From positions 1,302,001-1,366,000 of the forward strand of contig OZ241346.1 in the NCBI GenBank assembly GCA_965199875.1: a stretch of DNA of 64,000 bases, in the 5' to 3' direction. Under the pieces are notes generated by a model. It was given only the letters and a program-made list of their open reading frames with translations. It ran no database searches and was not told the origin of the DNA. The position numbers and the translations under genes are program-made. Source of the DNA: VXYL01 sp965199875 (lineage in GTDB: Bacteria; Pseudomonadota; Gammaproteobacteria; Pseudomonadales; Azotimanducaceae). Positions 50,568 through 59,201 of this stretch are shown piece by piece (the stretch's first letter is position 1; every line of letters begins with the position of its first letter).

Positions 50568-51662
50568 ATGGCGACCCGTCGCCAGGTGCTGGCCGCCAGC
50601 GGCGGCGCGCTGGCCGCGGCGCGTTTGCTGGCGAAGCCGCGCTCCCGCCGCGGCGTCTTCGCCAGCGCCGCCACCAGCCGCGACGGCACCCACTGGGCGG
50701 TTGCCTTCGACGGCGCCGGCAAGGAACGGTTCCGCGTTCCGCTGCCAAGCCGAGGGCATCAGGTGGCGGCGGCGCCGGATGGCCGCCTGGCGTGGGTGCT
50801 GCCACGGCGCCCAGGCACGCGCGCCTGGCGCGTGGATTGGCCAACCGGGCGCATTGTCGCCAGCCGGGAGGCGGCGCGCGGCCGCCACTTCTACGGCCAT
50901 GCGGTGTTCTCGCCGGATGGCCGGCGGTTGTTCGTCACCGAGAACGACTACCGCTCGGGGCGCGGCGTAGTGTCCGTGCGCGATGCCGAAACCTTTGCCA
51001 CGGTCGCCGAGTTCGACAGCGGCGGCGTGGGCCCGCACCAGCTGGCCTGGCTGGTCGGCGGGCGCGCCTTGGCGGTGGCGAACGGCGGCATTCGCACCCA
51101 CCCCCAGCGCCGGCGCGAGAAGCTCAACCTGGAAAGCATGCGCCCGAACCTGACGATCATCGACGCGACCAGCGGGCGGGCGATCGATCAAGCACGTCCA
51201 GACGTGCCGCAGTGCAGCATCCGCCACATCGCCAGCTGCGACGAAGGACGGATCGTCGTCGGTGCGCAGCACGAGGGATCGCCGGAAGAGGCTGTGCCCC
51301 TGGTGTTCATGTACGAAGGCGGGCGCTTGGCGCCGCTGGCCATTCCCGGCGCCGCCGTTTGGCGCGACATGCGCGGCTACACGGCCAGCGTGGCCGTGGA
51401 CCGCGCGACCGGCCATGCGCTGGTGACCTGCCCGCGCGCCAATCTGGCGACGTTCTGGGACCTCGGCGCTGGCCGCTACGCCGGTCGCCAGCGGGTTGGC
51501 GACTGCGGCGGCGCGGCGGTGGATGCGGCGGCGCAGGAGTTCGTCGTCACCAACGGCCTCGGCATGATTCTGCGCTTCGACACGCGCACCTTCGCGCTCC
51601 GTCGCCAGGCCCTTGCGCGGGTGGTCGATCTGAAGTGGGACAACCACCTGACGGCGGTGTGA
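50568..51662 (+). CDS. DUF1513 family predicted exported beta-propeller
   Basis: A 364-residue protein with a twin-arginine-like N terminus (MATRRQVLAASGGALAAARLLA) and a beta-propeller-like body with repeats such as HAVFSPDGRRLFVTEND. This is the usual last member of imelysin/di-heme iron operons. A function in iron handling is inferred from that context. It starts 2 bases after the previous stop. Confidence 0.88.
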   Translation: MATRRQVLAASGGALAAARLLAKPRSRRGVFASAATSRDGTHWAVAFDGAGKERFRVPLPSRGHQVAAAPDGRLAWVLPRRPGTRAWRVDWPTGRIVASREAARGRHFYGHAVFSPDGRRLFVTENDYRSGRGVVSVRDAETFATVAEFDSGGVGPHQLAWLVGGRALAVANGGIRTHPQRRREKLNLESMRPNLTIIDATSGRAIDQARPDVPQCSIRHIASCDEGRIVVGAQHEGSPEEAVPLVFMYEGGRLAPLAIPGAAVWRDMRGYTASVAVDRATGHALVTCPRANLATFWDLGAGRYAGRQRVGDCGGAAVDAAAQEFVVTNGLGMILRFDTRTFALRRQALARVVDLKWDNHLTAV

Positions 51663-51768
51663 GCGGCGCGGCCCCGTGCCTCGCGGTTTCCCAGACCCAA
51701 CCGACTGTGGCAGAGTTGCGCCATCATTCGAGCCGGCCCGAAGGCCGCAGAGACGCAGAGGCTAGCTG

Positions 51769-52710
51769 GTGCCCAGGAAGCTCCATCCATTCACCGCTCC
51801 GACGATGGCGCTGGCCCTTGTGGCCGCGCTTCATGCGCCGCTTCGGTTCGCCGAGGATGCCCCCTACTGCGGCGACGAAGGCGTCTGGCTGCAAGTGCTC
51901 GGCTCTGGCAGCGACGACATCGACGATCAACGCAGCGCCGCCAGCTACCTGGTCTGGCAGGACGAGAACGTCCGCCTGATGGTGGACGCCGGCGACGGCG
52001 CCGCGCTGCGTTTCGACGAAGCCGGCGCCCGCTTCGCGGACCTCGACGCCATCGTCTTCACCCGTCTGCGCGTCGGCAGCACCGCCGGTTTCGCCAGTTT
52101 GATCGCCGGTTCGGCAGCCGCCGAGCGCGAGCGCTTGCTGCCGGTGTTCGGCCCGGCGGTGCCGGAACGCGACTCGATGACGAACTTCGTCGAACGCATG
52201 ATCGGCGAGGACGGGCTGTATCCGGGCCTGGCCGGCTACCTGACCTTCCGCTCGCCGGGCGGCTACAAGGTCTCTGTCCGGGACGTGCCCGCGCAGGGCA
52301 GCCGGCGCTGGGCGCAGTACGGAACCGAGAATCTGTCGCTGGCGGCCATTCCGGTAAGCCACGGCGACGTTCCGGCGTTGGCCTGGCGGGTGGAGATCGG
52401 CGGCTTCTCGCTGGTGTTCGCCGGCGGTTTCAGCAACCGCAAGAACGTCGTGGCGACGTTCGCCAAGGGCGCCGACGCGCTGATCGTCCACCATGCGCTG
52501 CAAGAGGACGCGCGCGGCGAAGTGCGAAGCTACCATGCCATTCCTTCGCAGCTTGGCCGCGTGGCCGCACAAGCCGAGGCGGGGATGCTCGTGCTTGGCC
52601 ATCGAACCACGCGCACGCTGGGGCGCGAAAGCGCCAGCCGCGCCGCCATCGAGCAGCACTACGCGGGCCCCTTGGTGTTCGCCAACGAACTGGAGTGCTG
52701 GGGGTTGTAG
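51769..52710 (+). CDS. Metallo-beta-lactamase-fold protein lacking the metal motif
   Basis: A 313-residue exported protein (signal segment ALALVAALHAPLRFA). Its fold landmarks match a family of MBL hydrolases: LGSGSDDIDDQRSAASYLVW, MVDAGDGAALRF, ALAWRVEIGG and a final LELECWGL-type end. The canonical THxHxDH ligand motif reads TRLRVGS, so three histidines and the aspartate are replaced. The later SGD segment reads AGG. Only scattered histidines (VSHGD, GHRTTRTLG) remain. It is probably a pseudoenzyme or has a different role. The start is GTG 51769; ATG 51805 is an alternative. Confidence 0.85.
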   Translation: MPRKLHPFTAPTMALALVAALHAPLRFAEDAPYCGDEGVWLQVLGSGSDDIDDQRSAASYLVWQDENVRLMVDAGDGAALRFDEAGARFADLDAIVFTRLRVGSTAGFASLIAGSAAAERERLLPVFGPAVPERDSMTNFVERMIGEDGLYPGLAGYLTFRSPGGYKVSVRDVPAQGSRRWAQYGTENLSLAAIPVSHGDVPALAWRVEIGGFSLVFAGGFSNRKNVVATFAKGADALIVHHALQEDARGEVRSYHAIPSQLGRVAAQAEAGMLVLGHRTTRTLGRESASRAAIEQHYAGPLVFANELECWGL

Positions 52711-52755
52711 CCGCCGGCTTGCGTCGCCCATACGAGCGCCGCCGGCGCGATGCGC

Positions 52756-52761
52756 TATGAT
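52756..52761 (+). promoter_or_regulatory. Possible -10 for the bTHX gene
   Basis: TATGAT lies 27 bases before the ATG. No good -35 is visible. Confidence 0.3.
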
Positions 52762-52787
52762 CGCGGCTTGGCACCAAGGAGCACCCG

Positions 52788-52898
52788 ATGGGCAAGGGCG
52801 ACAAGCGCACCCGGCGCGGCAAGATCATACGCGGCACGTTCGGCAACAGCCGACGGCGCAAGAAGGCCAGCAAGAACAAGGGCGGCGGCAGCAAGTAG
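52788..52898 (+). CDS. Ribosomal protein bTHX
   Basis: A 36-residue, very basic peptide beginning MGKGDKRTRRGKIIRGTFG and ending in lysine/glycine-rich sequence. This matches the bTHX family of small 30S ribosomal proteins (MGKGDKKTRRGKIxxGTxG). Length and composition fit. An AAGGAG ribosome site lies 6 bases before the ATG, and a TATGAT element is upstream. It is short enough to be missed by many gene finders. It is flanked by unrelated genes. Confidence 0.92.
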   Translation: MGKGDKRTRRGKIIRGTFGNSRRRKKASKNKGGGSK

Positions 52899-53006
52899 CG
52901 CCGTCGCCGCCAAGCCAAGCCGGCCTCCGTTGCACCGGCACGTGCCGCAAGCGGCGCCCTGCGATGCGAGCGAAGTGCCAAGTCCTGGCACGGGGCAGAA
53001 GCTCAT

Positions 53007-53732
53007 ATGGGCAATCCGACTGCACTGGCGCTAGCGACGGAGGTCGCCTCTGCCTTGGTGCGTGCCGGCGATCCTCAGCGCGCCCGCCAGCAACAGGCCT
53101 ACATGAAGTCCGCAATGCCGTTCCACGGCCTGCCGACGCCACGGCTGCGAACCCTCGTACGCGCCATTCTGCTGCGCCACTCCTTCGACGACTCAAGGGC
53201 ATGGGAACGGGCGATCCTGCTGCTCTGGCGCCACGCCAGCCACCGCGAGCAACGCTACGCCGCCATCGAAGTGCTGCTGGCGCCAGCGTATCGAGAGTGG
53301 CTCGTTGCCGATCGACTGCCGCTGGTCGAGGAACTGGTGGTGTCCGGGGCGTGGTGGGACTACGTGGACGCCATCGCCATCAACGCGGTCGGCACCATGT
53401 TGCGCACCGACCCCGTGCGAACCGAGCCGGTACTGCGCCGCTGGGCGGCGGACGACGACATCTGGAAACGCCGCACCGCCATTCTGGCGCAGTTGAAGTT
53501 CAAGGACGCCACCGACGAACGGCTCTTGCAGGATTTGATCGAACCATCCCTCCGCGAGCGCGAGTTCTTCCTGCGCAAGGGCATCGGCTGGGCGCTGCGG
53601 CAATACTCGAAGACCAGCCCGCAGTTCGTCGTCGACTACGTTCAGCACCATGCCGATGAACTGTCGCCGTTGAGCAAGCGCGAAGCGTTGAAGGCGCTGC
53701 TGAAAGCAGGCATGGTGACCGCAGTGCCTTGA
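53007..53732 (+). CDS. DNA alkylation repair family protein (AlkD-like)
   Basis: A 241-residue all-helical HEAT-repeat protein like the AlkD glycosylases that remove bulky alkylated bases. The diagnostic GAWWDYVDAIA segment (WWDxVD) near residue 118 and the FFLRKGIGWALRQYSKT segment near residue 190 are both present. The start ATG at 53007 is preceded by a weak ribosome site. It lies downstream of bTHX without evident coupling. Confidence 0.92.
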   Translation: MGNPTALALATEVASALVRAGDPQRARQQQAYMKSAMPFHGLPTPRLRTLVRAILLRHSFDDSRAWERAILLLWRHASHREQRYAAIEVLLAPAYREWLVADRLPLVEELVVSGAWWDYVDAIAINAVGTMLRTDPVRTEPVLRRWAADDDIWKRRTAILAQLKFKDATDERLLQDLIEPSLREREFFLRKGIGWALRQYSKTSPQFVVDYVQHHADELSPLSKREALKALLKAGMVTAVP

Positions 53733-53807
53733 CGGCCACGTCTTCAAAGACACGTTCGGAATGACCAACACGCAAAGGCCTCAAGCCAGCATCAGGAGCA
53801 TCAAGCC

Positions 53808-54452
53808 ATGACCTTGGACATCGAAATCTGCGACGCGCTGCTGTCCACCACCCGCGCGGTGCGCAAGCGCCTCGATCTCGCCCGCCCGGTGCCGCGCGAG
53901 ACGATCTCGGAGTGCCTGCAACTGGCCGTGCAGGCGCCGACCGGCTCGAACAGCCAGAACTGGCGCTGGATCGTGGTGGACGACGCCGACAAGCGCCAAG
54001 CCCTGGCGGAGCTCTACCGGCGTTCCGGAGAGCCGTATCTCACCGCCGCCGGCGCTCAAGCGCAGCAGACCGGCAACGCCCAGACGGCGCGTGTGTTCAG
54101 TTCCGCCCTGTACCTGCTGGAACATCTGCACGAAGTTCCGGTGCATGTCCTGCCGTGCCTGGCCGGGCGCCCGCGCGACGGCGCCAGCGCGGTTCAGCTT
54201 GGCGGCTACTTCGCGTCGATCTATCCCGCGGTTTGGAGTTTTCAACTGGCGCTGCGGGCGCGGGGCCTCGGTTCCTGCCTGACGACTCTGCATCTGGCCT
54301 TCGAGAAGGAGGCCGCGGAAGTGCTGGGCCTGCCCGACGACATCGTGCAGACCGCACTGCTGCCGGTGGCCTACACGGTGGGCAGCGAGTTCAAGCCGGC
54401 GCGGCGGCCGCCGGTGTCGGAAATCACCCACTGGAACGCCTGGCAAGGCTAG
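53808..54452 (+). CDS. Nitroreductase family protein
   Basis: A 214-residue FMN-dependent nitroreductase-fold protein. The N-terminal STTRAVRKR and QAPTGSNSQNWRW segments are the FMN-binding signatures. The segment LGSCLTTLHLAF and the C-terminal PVAYTVGSEFKPARRPP are also typical. Substrate is unknown; relatives reduce nitroaromatics, quinones or flavins. The ATG start is clear. Confidence 0.92.
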   Translation: MTLDIEICDALLSTTRAVRKRLDLARPVPRETISECLQLAVQAPTGSNSQNWRWIVVDDADKRQALAELYRRSGEPYLTAAGAQAQQTGNAQTARVFSSALYLLEHLHEVPVHVLPCLAGRPRDGASAVQLGGYFASIYPAVWSFQLALRARGLGSCLTTLHLAFEKEAAEVLGLPDDIVQTALLPVAYTVGSEFKPARRPPVSEITHWNAWQG

Positions 54453-54481
54453 ACGAGCGTTGGCTTTGCCGGGCCGCTGAG

Positions 54482-54799
54482 GTGATCAGCGTCACCATGA
54501 CCGGTGCCGACACCTACGAGGTGGTTGTCGGCTCGGCGCCTCGCGAAGGCGCAACCGAGGGAACGGAAACGGCTGGCGAAACGCGCCATCGGGTGACGCT
54601 CTCCGCCGAGTGCTATCGGCGCTTGAGCGGCGGCGCCTTCACCCACGAGTGGGTTCTGGTGCAGGTGTTCCGCTACCTTCTGGAGCGCCGGCGGCAACGT
54701 CCGTCGGAAGCCGAAGTACCGGAACAGCTCGATGTCGCCGAACTGGAAGCGCGTTTTCCCGACTTCGCCGACGACATCGCAAGACGGCTTGGCGGTTGA
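54482..54799 (+). CDS. Small conserved-type protein of unknown function
   Basis: A 105-residue protein with a beta-rich first half (TYEVVV, TRHRVTLSAECYRRLSGG) and a helical second half (EWVLVQVFRYLLERR, then LDVAELEARFPDFADDIARRLGG). I recall uncharacterised bacterial proteins with this layout but assign no function. GTG 54482 is chosen because it gives the usual beta-strand start; ATG 54497 is possible. It lies between the nitroreductase and amidase genes with short gaps, so co-transcription is likely. Confidence 0.7.
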   Translation: MISVTMTGADTYEVVVGSAPREGATEGTETAGETRHRVTLSAECYRRLSGGAFTHEWVLVQVFRYLLERRRQRPSEAEVPEQLDVAELEARFPDFADDIARRLGG

Positions 54800-54817
54800 C
54801 CGCGTCCAAGCCTTGCC

Positions 54818-56224
54818 ATGTCCGACATCTGCTTCCTCACCGCTACGGAAACCCGCCGGCTGATCGCGAGTCGCCAGCTAAGCTGCCGGGAAGTGCTGGA
54901 CGCCTACGTCGGCAGAATCGAAGCGGTCGATCCGCCGCTCAACGCCATCGTCACCAGGACCTTCGACTTGGCGCGGCAGCAGGCCACGGCGCTGGACGAC
55001 CACCCGAACGCCCAGGGCGCACTCGCCGGCCTGCCGATCGCGCACAAGGACCTCGTCGCCACCGCCGGCATTCGCACCACCTACGGTTCCCCGCTCTACG
55101 CCCACCACGTGCCGCAGCAAGACGACCTGATCGTGGCGCGCATGCGCGCCGCCGGCGCCCTCTGCGTCGGCAAGACCAACACGCCGGAGTTCGGCGCCGG
55201 TTCGCAGACGTTCAACCGCGTCTTCGGGCCGACGCGAAATCCCTACGACCTTTCCAAGACCTGCGGCGGCAGCAGCGGCGGCGCGGCGACGGCGCTGGCG
55301 GCGCGGCTGCTGCCGCTGGCCGACGGCAGCGACACCGGCGGCTCGCTGCGCAATCCAGCGGCGTTCTGCAACGTCGTCGGCTTTCGGCCTTCGCCGGGGC
55401 GCGTGCCGACGCCGGGCAGTCCGTGGTCGGACTTGTCCACCGCCGGGCCGATGGCGCGCACCGTGGAAGACGTGGCTTTGCTCTTCTCCGTGCTCGCCGG
55501 CCCTGCCGCCGGCGTGCCGCACTGCCTGCCGGAACCGGGCGCGTCCTTCCTGCCGCTGGAACCCCTCGATCTGGCCAAGCTGCGCATCGCCGTCACCGAG
55601 GACTTCGGCGTTCTGCCGGTGGAGCGCCCGGTGCGCGACGCCATCGCCGAACTGCGCGGCCACCTGCAGGCCGCGGGCGCGCAAGTGGTCGATGCGGCGC
55701 CGGACTTGACCGACGCCCGGCGCATCTTCCACATCCTGCGGGCAACCGGCTTTCGTCGCCGCTTCGGGCCGATGTCGCCAGCGCAGCGCCGCGAACTGAA
55801 GGACACCATCCGCTGGAATCTGCAGGCAGGGCTGGACCTCGCCGTCGCCGACTACGACTGGGCGGCCGCCGCCCGCACGGCGTTGGTAGCCCGCGTCGGC
55901 GCGTTCTTCCGGGACGTGGACCTGCTGGTCGGCCCCACCACCCAGGTGCTGCCTTTCGATATCGACACCGACTGGCTTCGCACCGTGGACGGCAAGGCGA
56001 TGTCCACCTACATCGAGTGGATGGAGAGTTGCAGCTGGGTAACAGTGACCTGCTGCCCGGCGCTGTCGCTGCCGGCCGGTTTCCGCAACGGCCTGCCGGT
56101 GGGTGCGCAGCTGATCGCCCCGCTGCGCGCGGATGCGTTTCTGCTGCGGGCGGCAGCGGCCGTGGAGGCCATCACCGGCCATGCCGAGCAAGTGCCGGCC
56201 GCGCTCGCTCCTTCGGAGACTTAG
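54818..56224 (+). CDS. Amidase-signature family hydrolase
   Basis: A 468-residue amidase with the Ser-Ser-Lys catalytic elements visible: the lysine in LPIAHKDLVAT near residue 77, the glycine/serine loop TCGGSSGGAATALAA near 150, and the nucleophile loop GSDTGGSLRNPAAFC near 170. It hydrolyses an unknown amide. Its start follows the small gene by 18 bases. The C terminus ends before an AT-rich region with a new promoter. Confidence 0.93.
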   Translation: MSDICFLTATETRRLIASRQLSCREVLDAYVGRIEAVDPPLNAIVTRTFDLARQQATALDDHPNAQGALAGLPIAHKDLVATAGIRTTYGSPLYAHHVPQQDDLIVARMRAAGALCVGKTNTPEFGAGSQTFNRVFGPTRNPYDLSKTCGGSSGGAATALAARLLPLADGSDTGGSLRNPAAFCNVVGFRPSPGRVPTPGSPWSDLSTAGPMARTVEDVALLFSVLAGPAAGVPHCLPEPGASFLPLEPLDLAKLRIAVTEDFGVLPVERPVRDAIAELRGHLQAAGAQVVDAAPDLTDARRIFHILRATGFRRRFGPMSPAQRRELKDTIRWNLQAGLDLAVADYDWAAAARTALVARVGAFFRDVDLLVGPTTQVLPFDIDTDWLRTVDGKAMSTYIEWMESCSWVTVTCCPALSLPAGFRNGLPVGAQLIAPLRADAFLLRAAAAVEAITGHAEQVPAALAPSET

Positions 56225-56343
56225 AGGTGGGGAACTCTCGCCGCGTATTCCGGTCGTCAACGCCAGCCGACGGGGCTTGGCTCGGCTTGGCGCTGCCCAG
56301 TTCGCCCGCATCATGTGGTATGCAATCCCGCAGATTTACGGGG

Positions 56344-56371
56344 TTGTAATACGCAAATATGCTCATATGAT
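56344..56371 (+). promoter_or_regulatory. Promoter with palindromic operator for the toxin-like/MqsA-like/ATPase unit
   Basis: TTGTAA (56344-56349) and TATGAT (56366-56371) are 16 bases apart in a locally AT-rich stretch. ATATG-CT-CATAT (56357-56368) is an inverted repeat overlapping the -10, a typical place for an autorepressing antitoxin to bind. Confidence 0.55.
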
Positions 56372-56504
56372 ACCGACTTGTGGAGCAAAAGGAGAGATTA
56401 CCGGTGGCAGCCCGCGAACCGCTGGCATCAGTGCCGAGGTCAGACGACAACTGGCGCTCCTCGCGAGGCGGCCCGGTTCTCGGAAGACCGAGTTCAGCCC
56501 GCAG

Positions 56505-56774
56505 ATGCCAACGGAGTGGCAGCCACAGAGGGTCCGCAGCCCCGAAGGGGGCTTCTCGCCCTACTTCACCGACGGTGCGGCTTGGGAGCTGATCGCGGAC
56601 CATCTGGAGGCGGGCCACGATGTCGAAGTCGTCGAACTACGCAAGCCGCTTGGCACCAAGGGATACGTCATGAACATCCGCCTGGGGCCAAACGAGCCGT
56701 TGCTCTATGTGAAGCTGCAACTTGGCAGCGGCAAGGTGATTGGGCGGAGTTTCCACTACTCGAACCGGAGCTGA
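56505..56774 (+). CDS. Putative toxin of an MqsA-type toxin-antitoxin unit
   Basis: An 89-residue protein starting MPTEWQPQRV, with a helix (AWELIADHLEAGHDVEVVEL) and a beta-rich C-terminal half (YVMNIRL, LLYVKLQL, VIGRSFHYS). The compact helix-plus-sheet pattern ending in a conserved-looking FHYS fits small RNase-like toxins such as the DUF4258 or MqsR folds, but I cannot assign it firmly. The start is uncertain: ATG 56505 is used because the in-frame region upstream reads less like protein. An AAGGAGAG site at 56389-56396 lies far upstream, in front of a GTG in another frame. It is 2 bases before the antitoxin-like gene. Confidence 0.6.
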   Translation: MPTEWQPQRVRSPEGGFSPYFTDGAAWELIADHLEAGHDVEVVELRKPLGTKGYVMNIRLGPNEPLLYVKLQLGSGKVIGRSFHYSNRS

Positions 56775-56776
56775 CG

Positions 56777-57325
56777 ATGGAACCAAGACAACGCGACCCT
56801 GACCCGCACACCATGCATATCTGCGACGAGTGTGGTCACCAGGTGACGACGACCTGGCACGACCACACGTTCCCGTACGGGTCTGACGAGGCCGCCGCCG
56901 AACTTACCGTTCGGCTGCCGGTGCGACGGTGCGACCACTGCGACTTCGACTACTTAGACAACGAAGGAGAACGGCTCAAGCACGAGGCTGTCTGCCGCCA
57001 CCTTGGGGTCTTGACGCCGCAGGAGATCCGCGGCATTCGGGAGCGCCTTGGGCTGTCGCGCTCGGCTCTCGCCAAGCTCACGGGCATCGGCGAGGCGTCG
57101 CTGAGCCGCTGGGAGAACGGCATCAAGATCCAAACACCCGGATACGACCGCTATCTGCGACTGCTCGGCCACGACGGCGTTGCCTCGTTGCTGGGTCGGC
57201 TCGACCGTGCGCCATCCGCGATCCAACCCCGCCATACGAAATTCAGGTTGCTCGAAGTGTCGCGCACGCATCTTCAGCGCGAGGCGTCGTTCAGCCTGCG
57301 GGCTTCCGCACGGCTGGCTGCGTAG
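56777..57325 (+). CDS. MqsA-like zinc-finger/HTH protein (putative antitoxin)
   Basis: The 182-residue product has an N-terminal zinc ribbon (CDECGHQ and RCDHCDFDY) and a C-terminal XRE-type helix-turn-helix (LGLSRSALAKLTGIGEASLSRWENG), the MqsA/YgiT antitoxin layout. After the HTH a further 50 residues extend to the end. It is the expected DNA-binding autorepressor, and an inverted repeat overlaps the -10 upstream of the unit. It lies 2 bases after the toxin-like gene and 4 bases before the ATPase gene, so all three are likely one transcript. Confidence 0.82.
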   Translation: MEPRQRDPDPHTMHICDECGHQVTTTWHDHTFPYGSDEAAAELTVRLPVRRCDHCDFDYLDNEGERLKHEAVCRHLGVLTPQEIRGIRERLGLSRSALAKLTGIGEASLSRWENGIKIQTPGYDRYLRLLGHDGVASLLGRLDRAPSAIQPRHTKFRLLEVSRTHLQREASFSLRASARLAA

Positions 57326-57329
57326 CCAT

Positions 57330-59132
57330 ATGTACGTCTCGACGTTCTACTCCTTCAAGGGTGGCGTTGGCCGCACGATGGCGCTTGTCAACGCGGCAGT
57401 CGAGCTTGCGCAACGGGGGCGAAAGGTCCTCGCCGTGGATTTCGACTTGGAAGCTCCGGGGCTCGACACCTTCGACGTCTTGCGTTCGCCCTCGGCGTCC
57501 TCGGGCATTGTGGACTTCGTGAGCGAATACCTCGCAACTGGCAAGGCACCGGATGTCGAACGCTTCGTGAGTCGGTCGGATACCGTGGACGGCTTGTGGA
57601 TCATGCCCTCCGGATCGCAGCACGGGTATGCTGCCAGCTTCGGCGAAATCGACTGGAACGACCTCTATGAACAGCACAGCGGCTACTTGCTCTTTGAAGA
57701 TCTGAAAGAACAGTGGCGAAAGATCATCCAACCAGACTACGTGCTGATCGACTCCCGCACCGGCCACACCGACACTTGCGGCATTTGCACACGCCAATTG
57801 CCGGACTCCGTGACGCTCTTGTTCTTTCCCAACGAACAGAACCTGCGTGGCCTTGCCAAGGTTGTCCGCGACATCCGAGCCGAGGACGATATCCAGCAAG
57901 GGAGACGCATCGACACCCACTTCGTGATGTCCAACGTGCCGGATATGGACGACGAGGATGACATCCTGCAGCGCATGCTGGCGCGGTTCACGGCAGAACT
58001 CCGCATGGAAGATGAACCGCAGGTCATCCACCACTACAACAGCCTATCGTTGTTGAACCAGGTTGTCTTTGCGCGGGATCGTCCCAAGAGCCGTCTTTCC
58101 AAGGAGTACGGTGGCGTAGTGGACCTGATCATCAGAGCCAATATCGAGGATGAAGAAGGCGCACTCCACTACATCAAGGAGGCGCATAGCAGCTTCGATC
58201 CGCCGCACGACGTAGAGCAGAAGCTGGCCAAGATCGAGGAGCACCATGCAAAAAGTGGTCAGGTGCTGTTTCGCCTCGGCGAACTGGCCAGCAACGAGCA
58301 GAACTGGGCCCGTGCAAGGTCCCTACTCGATCGGGCGGTAGAGTTGGGGAACGACACGCCACAATGCCTGCTTGCTCGCGCCCGCGTCTTGACCCGCATC
58401 GGTGACGGTGCCGCGGCAAGGGCCGACGCCAAGCGCGTCCTATTGGAGTCGCGTCTGACGCGGCAAGTTGCGCGAGAGGCCATCGGGCTTGCGGAACTCG
58501 ATGTTCCGGAAGACGCCGGCGAACTGCCAGCCGTTGCTGCGATGGATGGTTTGCGAAAGCTGCTGCTTGCCGCCTACCTCGAACGCGACGGCGAGACGCG
58601 AGCTTGCGTCTCGGTACTCAAGTCTGCCTTGCACGGTGCCGACGAAGTGGCCTTGCGCGAACGAGCGACTGAGCAGTTGGCTCTCTCGCTCGTAGCAATC
58701 GGCGACCTGGACGAAGCGTGCGACCTGCTTGGTTCTCACGGCACCGAGCTGGCAGCAATGAATGTATGGAGTGCGTTCAACTACGGCATGGCCACATGGG
58801 GCCGCACAGGCGAGCTGCCACGGGAAGCGTTCGAGAGGGTTGTCACGCTCAACGAAGCCGATGACGACGAGGCTACGGACGCCAACTACCTGCAGTGCAT
58901 GGCAGTCGCCTACTGGGCGGTCGGCGAGCCCGGGAAAGCCATGGAGTTTGCTCGTCGCGCCAAGCTCGAAGCCGGAGCGACTTTGCGGCCAACCTTCAGT
59001 TGCTGGCGCTACCGTACCGTAGCCACCCAGAGCTTCCTGCAGGACACGGACAGCATCATGCGGCTGATTGCAGGCGAAGATGGCGTTGTGCCGAAGTTCA
59101 TGCAAAGTCGTCCAAACAAGATGCCGAGGTAA
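57330..59132 (+). CDS. KGGVGR-type ParA/MinD-like ATPase with TPR-like C terminus
   Basis: A 600-residue protein. The N-terminal deviant Walker A (YSFKGGVGRTMALVNAA, residues 7-23) has Arg where ParA/MinD have the usual Lys, the KGGVGR form. It is followed by VLAVDFDLEAPGLDTFD and the Walker B-like YVLIDSRTG near residue 137. The rest of the ATPase domain ends at about 270. From about 320 to 560 are helical repeats resembling TPRs (FRLGELASNEQNWARARSLL). KGGVGR ATPases of this kind occur in gene clusters predicted to act in biological conflict. Here it follows the MqsA-like gene by 4 bases. Base composition looks less GC-rich than neighbours, which hints at transfer. Confidence 0.85.
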   Translation: MYVSTFYSFKGGVGRTMALVNAAVELAQRGRKVLAVDFDLEAPGLDTFDVLRSPSASSGIVDFVSEYLATGKAPDVERFVSRSDTVDGLWIMPSGSQHGYAASFGEIDWNDLYEQHSGYLLFEDLKEQWRKIIQPDYVLIDSRTGHTDTCGICTRQLPDSVTLLFFPNEQNLRGLAKVVRDIRAEDDIQQGRRIDTHFVMSNVPDMDDEDDILQRMLARFTAELRMEDEPQVIHHYNSLSLLNQVVFARDRPKSRLSKEYGGVVDLIIRANIEDEEGALHYIKEAHSSFDPPHDVEQKLAKIEEHHAKSGQVLFRLGELASNEQNWARARSLLDRAVELGNDTPQCLLARARVLTRIGDGAAARADAKRVLLESRLTRQVAREAIGLAELDVPEDAGELPAVAAMDGLRKLLLAAYLERDGETRACVSVLKSALHGADEVALRERATEQLALSLVAIGDLDEACDLLGSHGTELAAMNVWSAFNYGMATWGRTGELPREAFERVVTLNEADDDEATDANYLQCMAVAYWAVGEPGKAMEFARRAKLEAGATLRPTFSCWRYRTVATQSFLQDTDSIMRLIAGEDGVVPKFMQSRPNKMPR

Positions 59133-59201
59133 AACGTGCGTCATTTGCCGGAACGCAACGCGCCCTCCTCGCGAGCTGAGGTGTCTTGAGGGGAACTCGG
59201 C

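Noticed and set aside
56380..56592. Plus-strand frame from the GTG at 56404 with a strong AAGGAGAG site, as a gene before the toxin
   Set aside because: Its product has no protein-like pattern and overlaps the toxin gene out of frame. It may be a leader peptide or reflect an indel, but this is not supportable as a gene.
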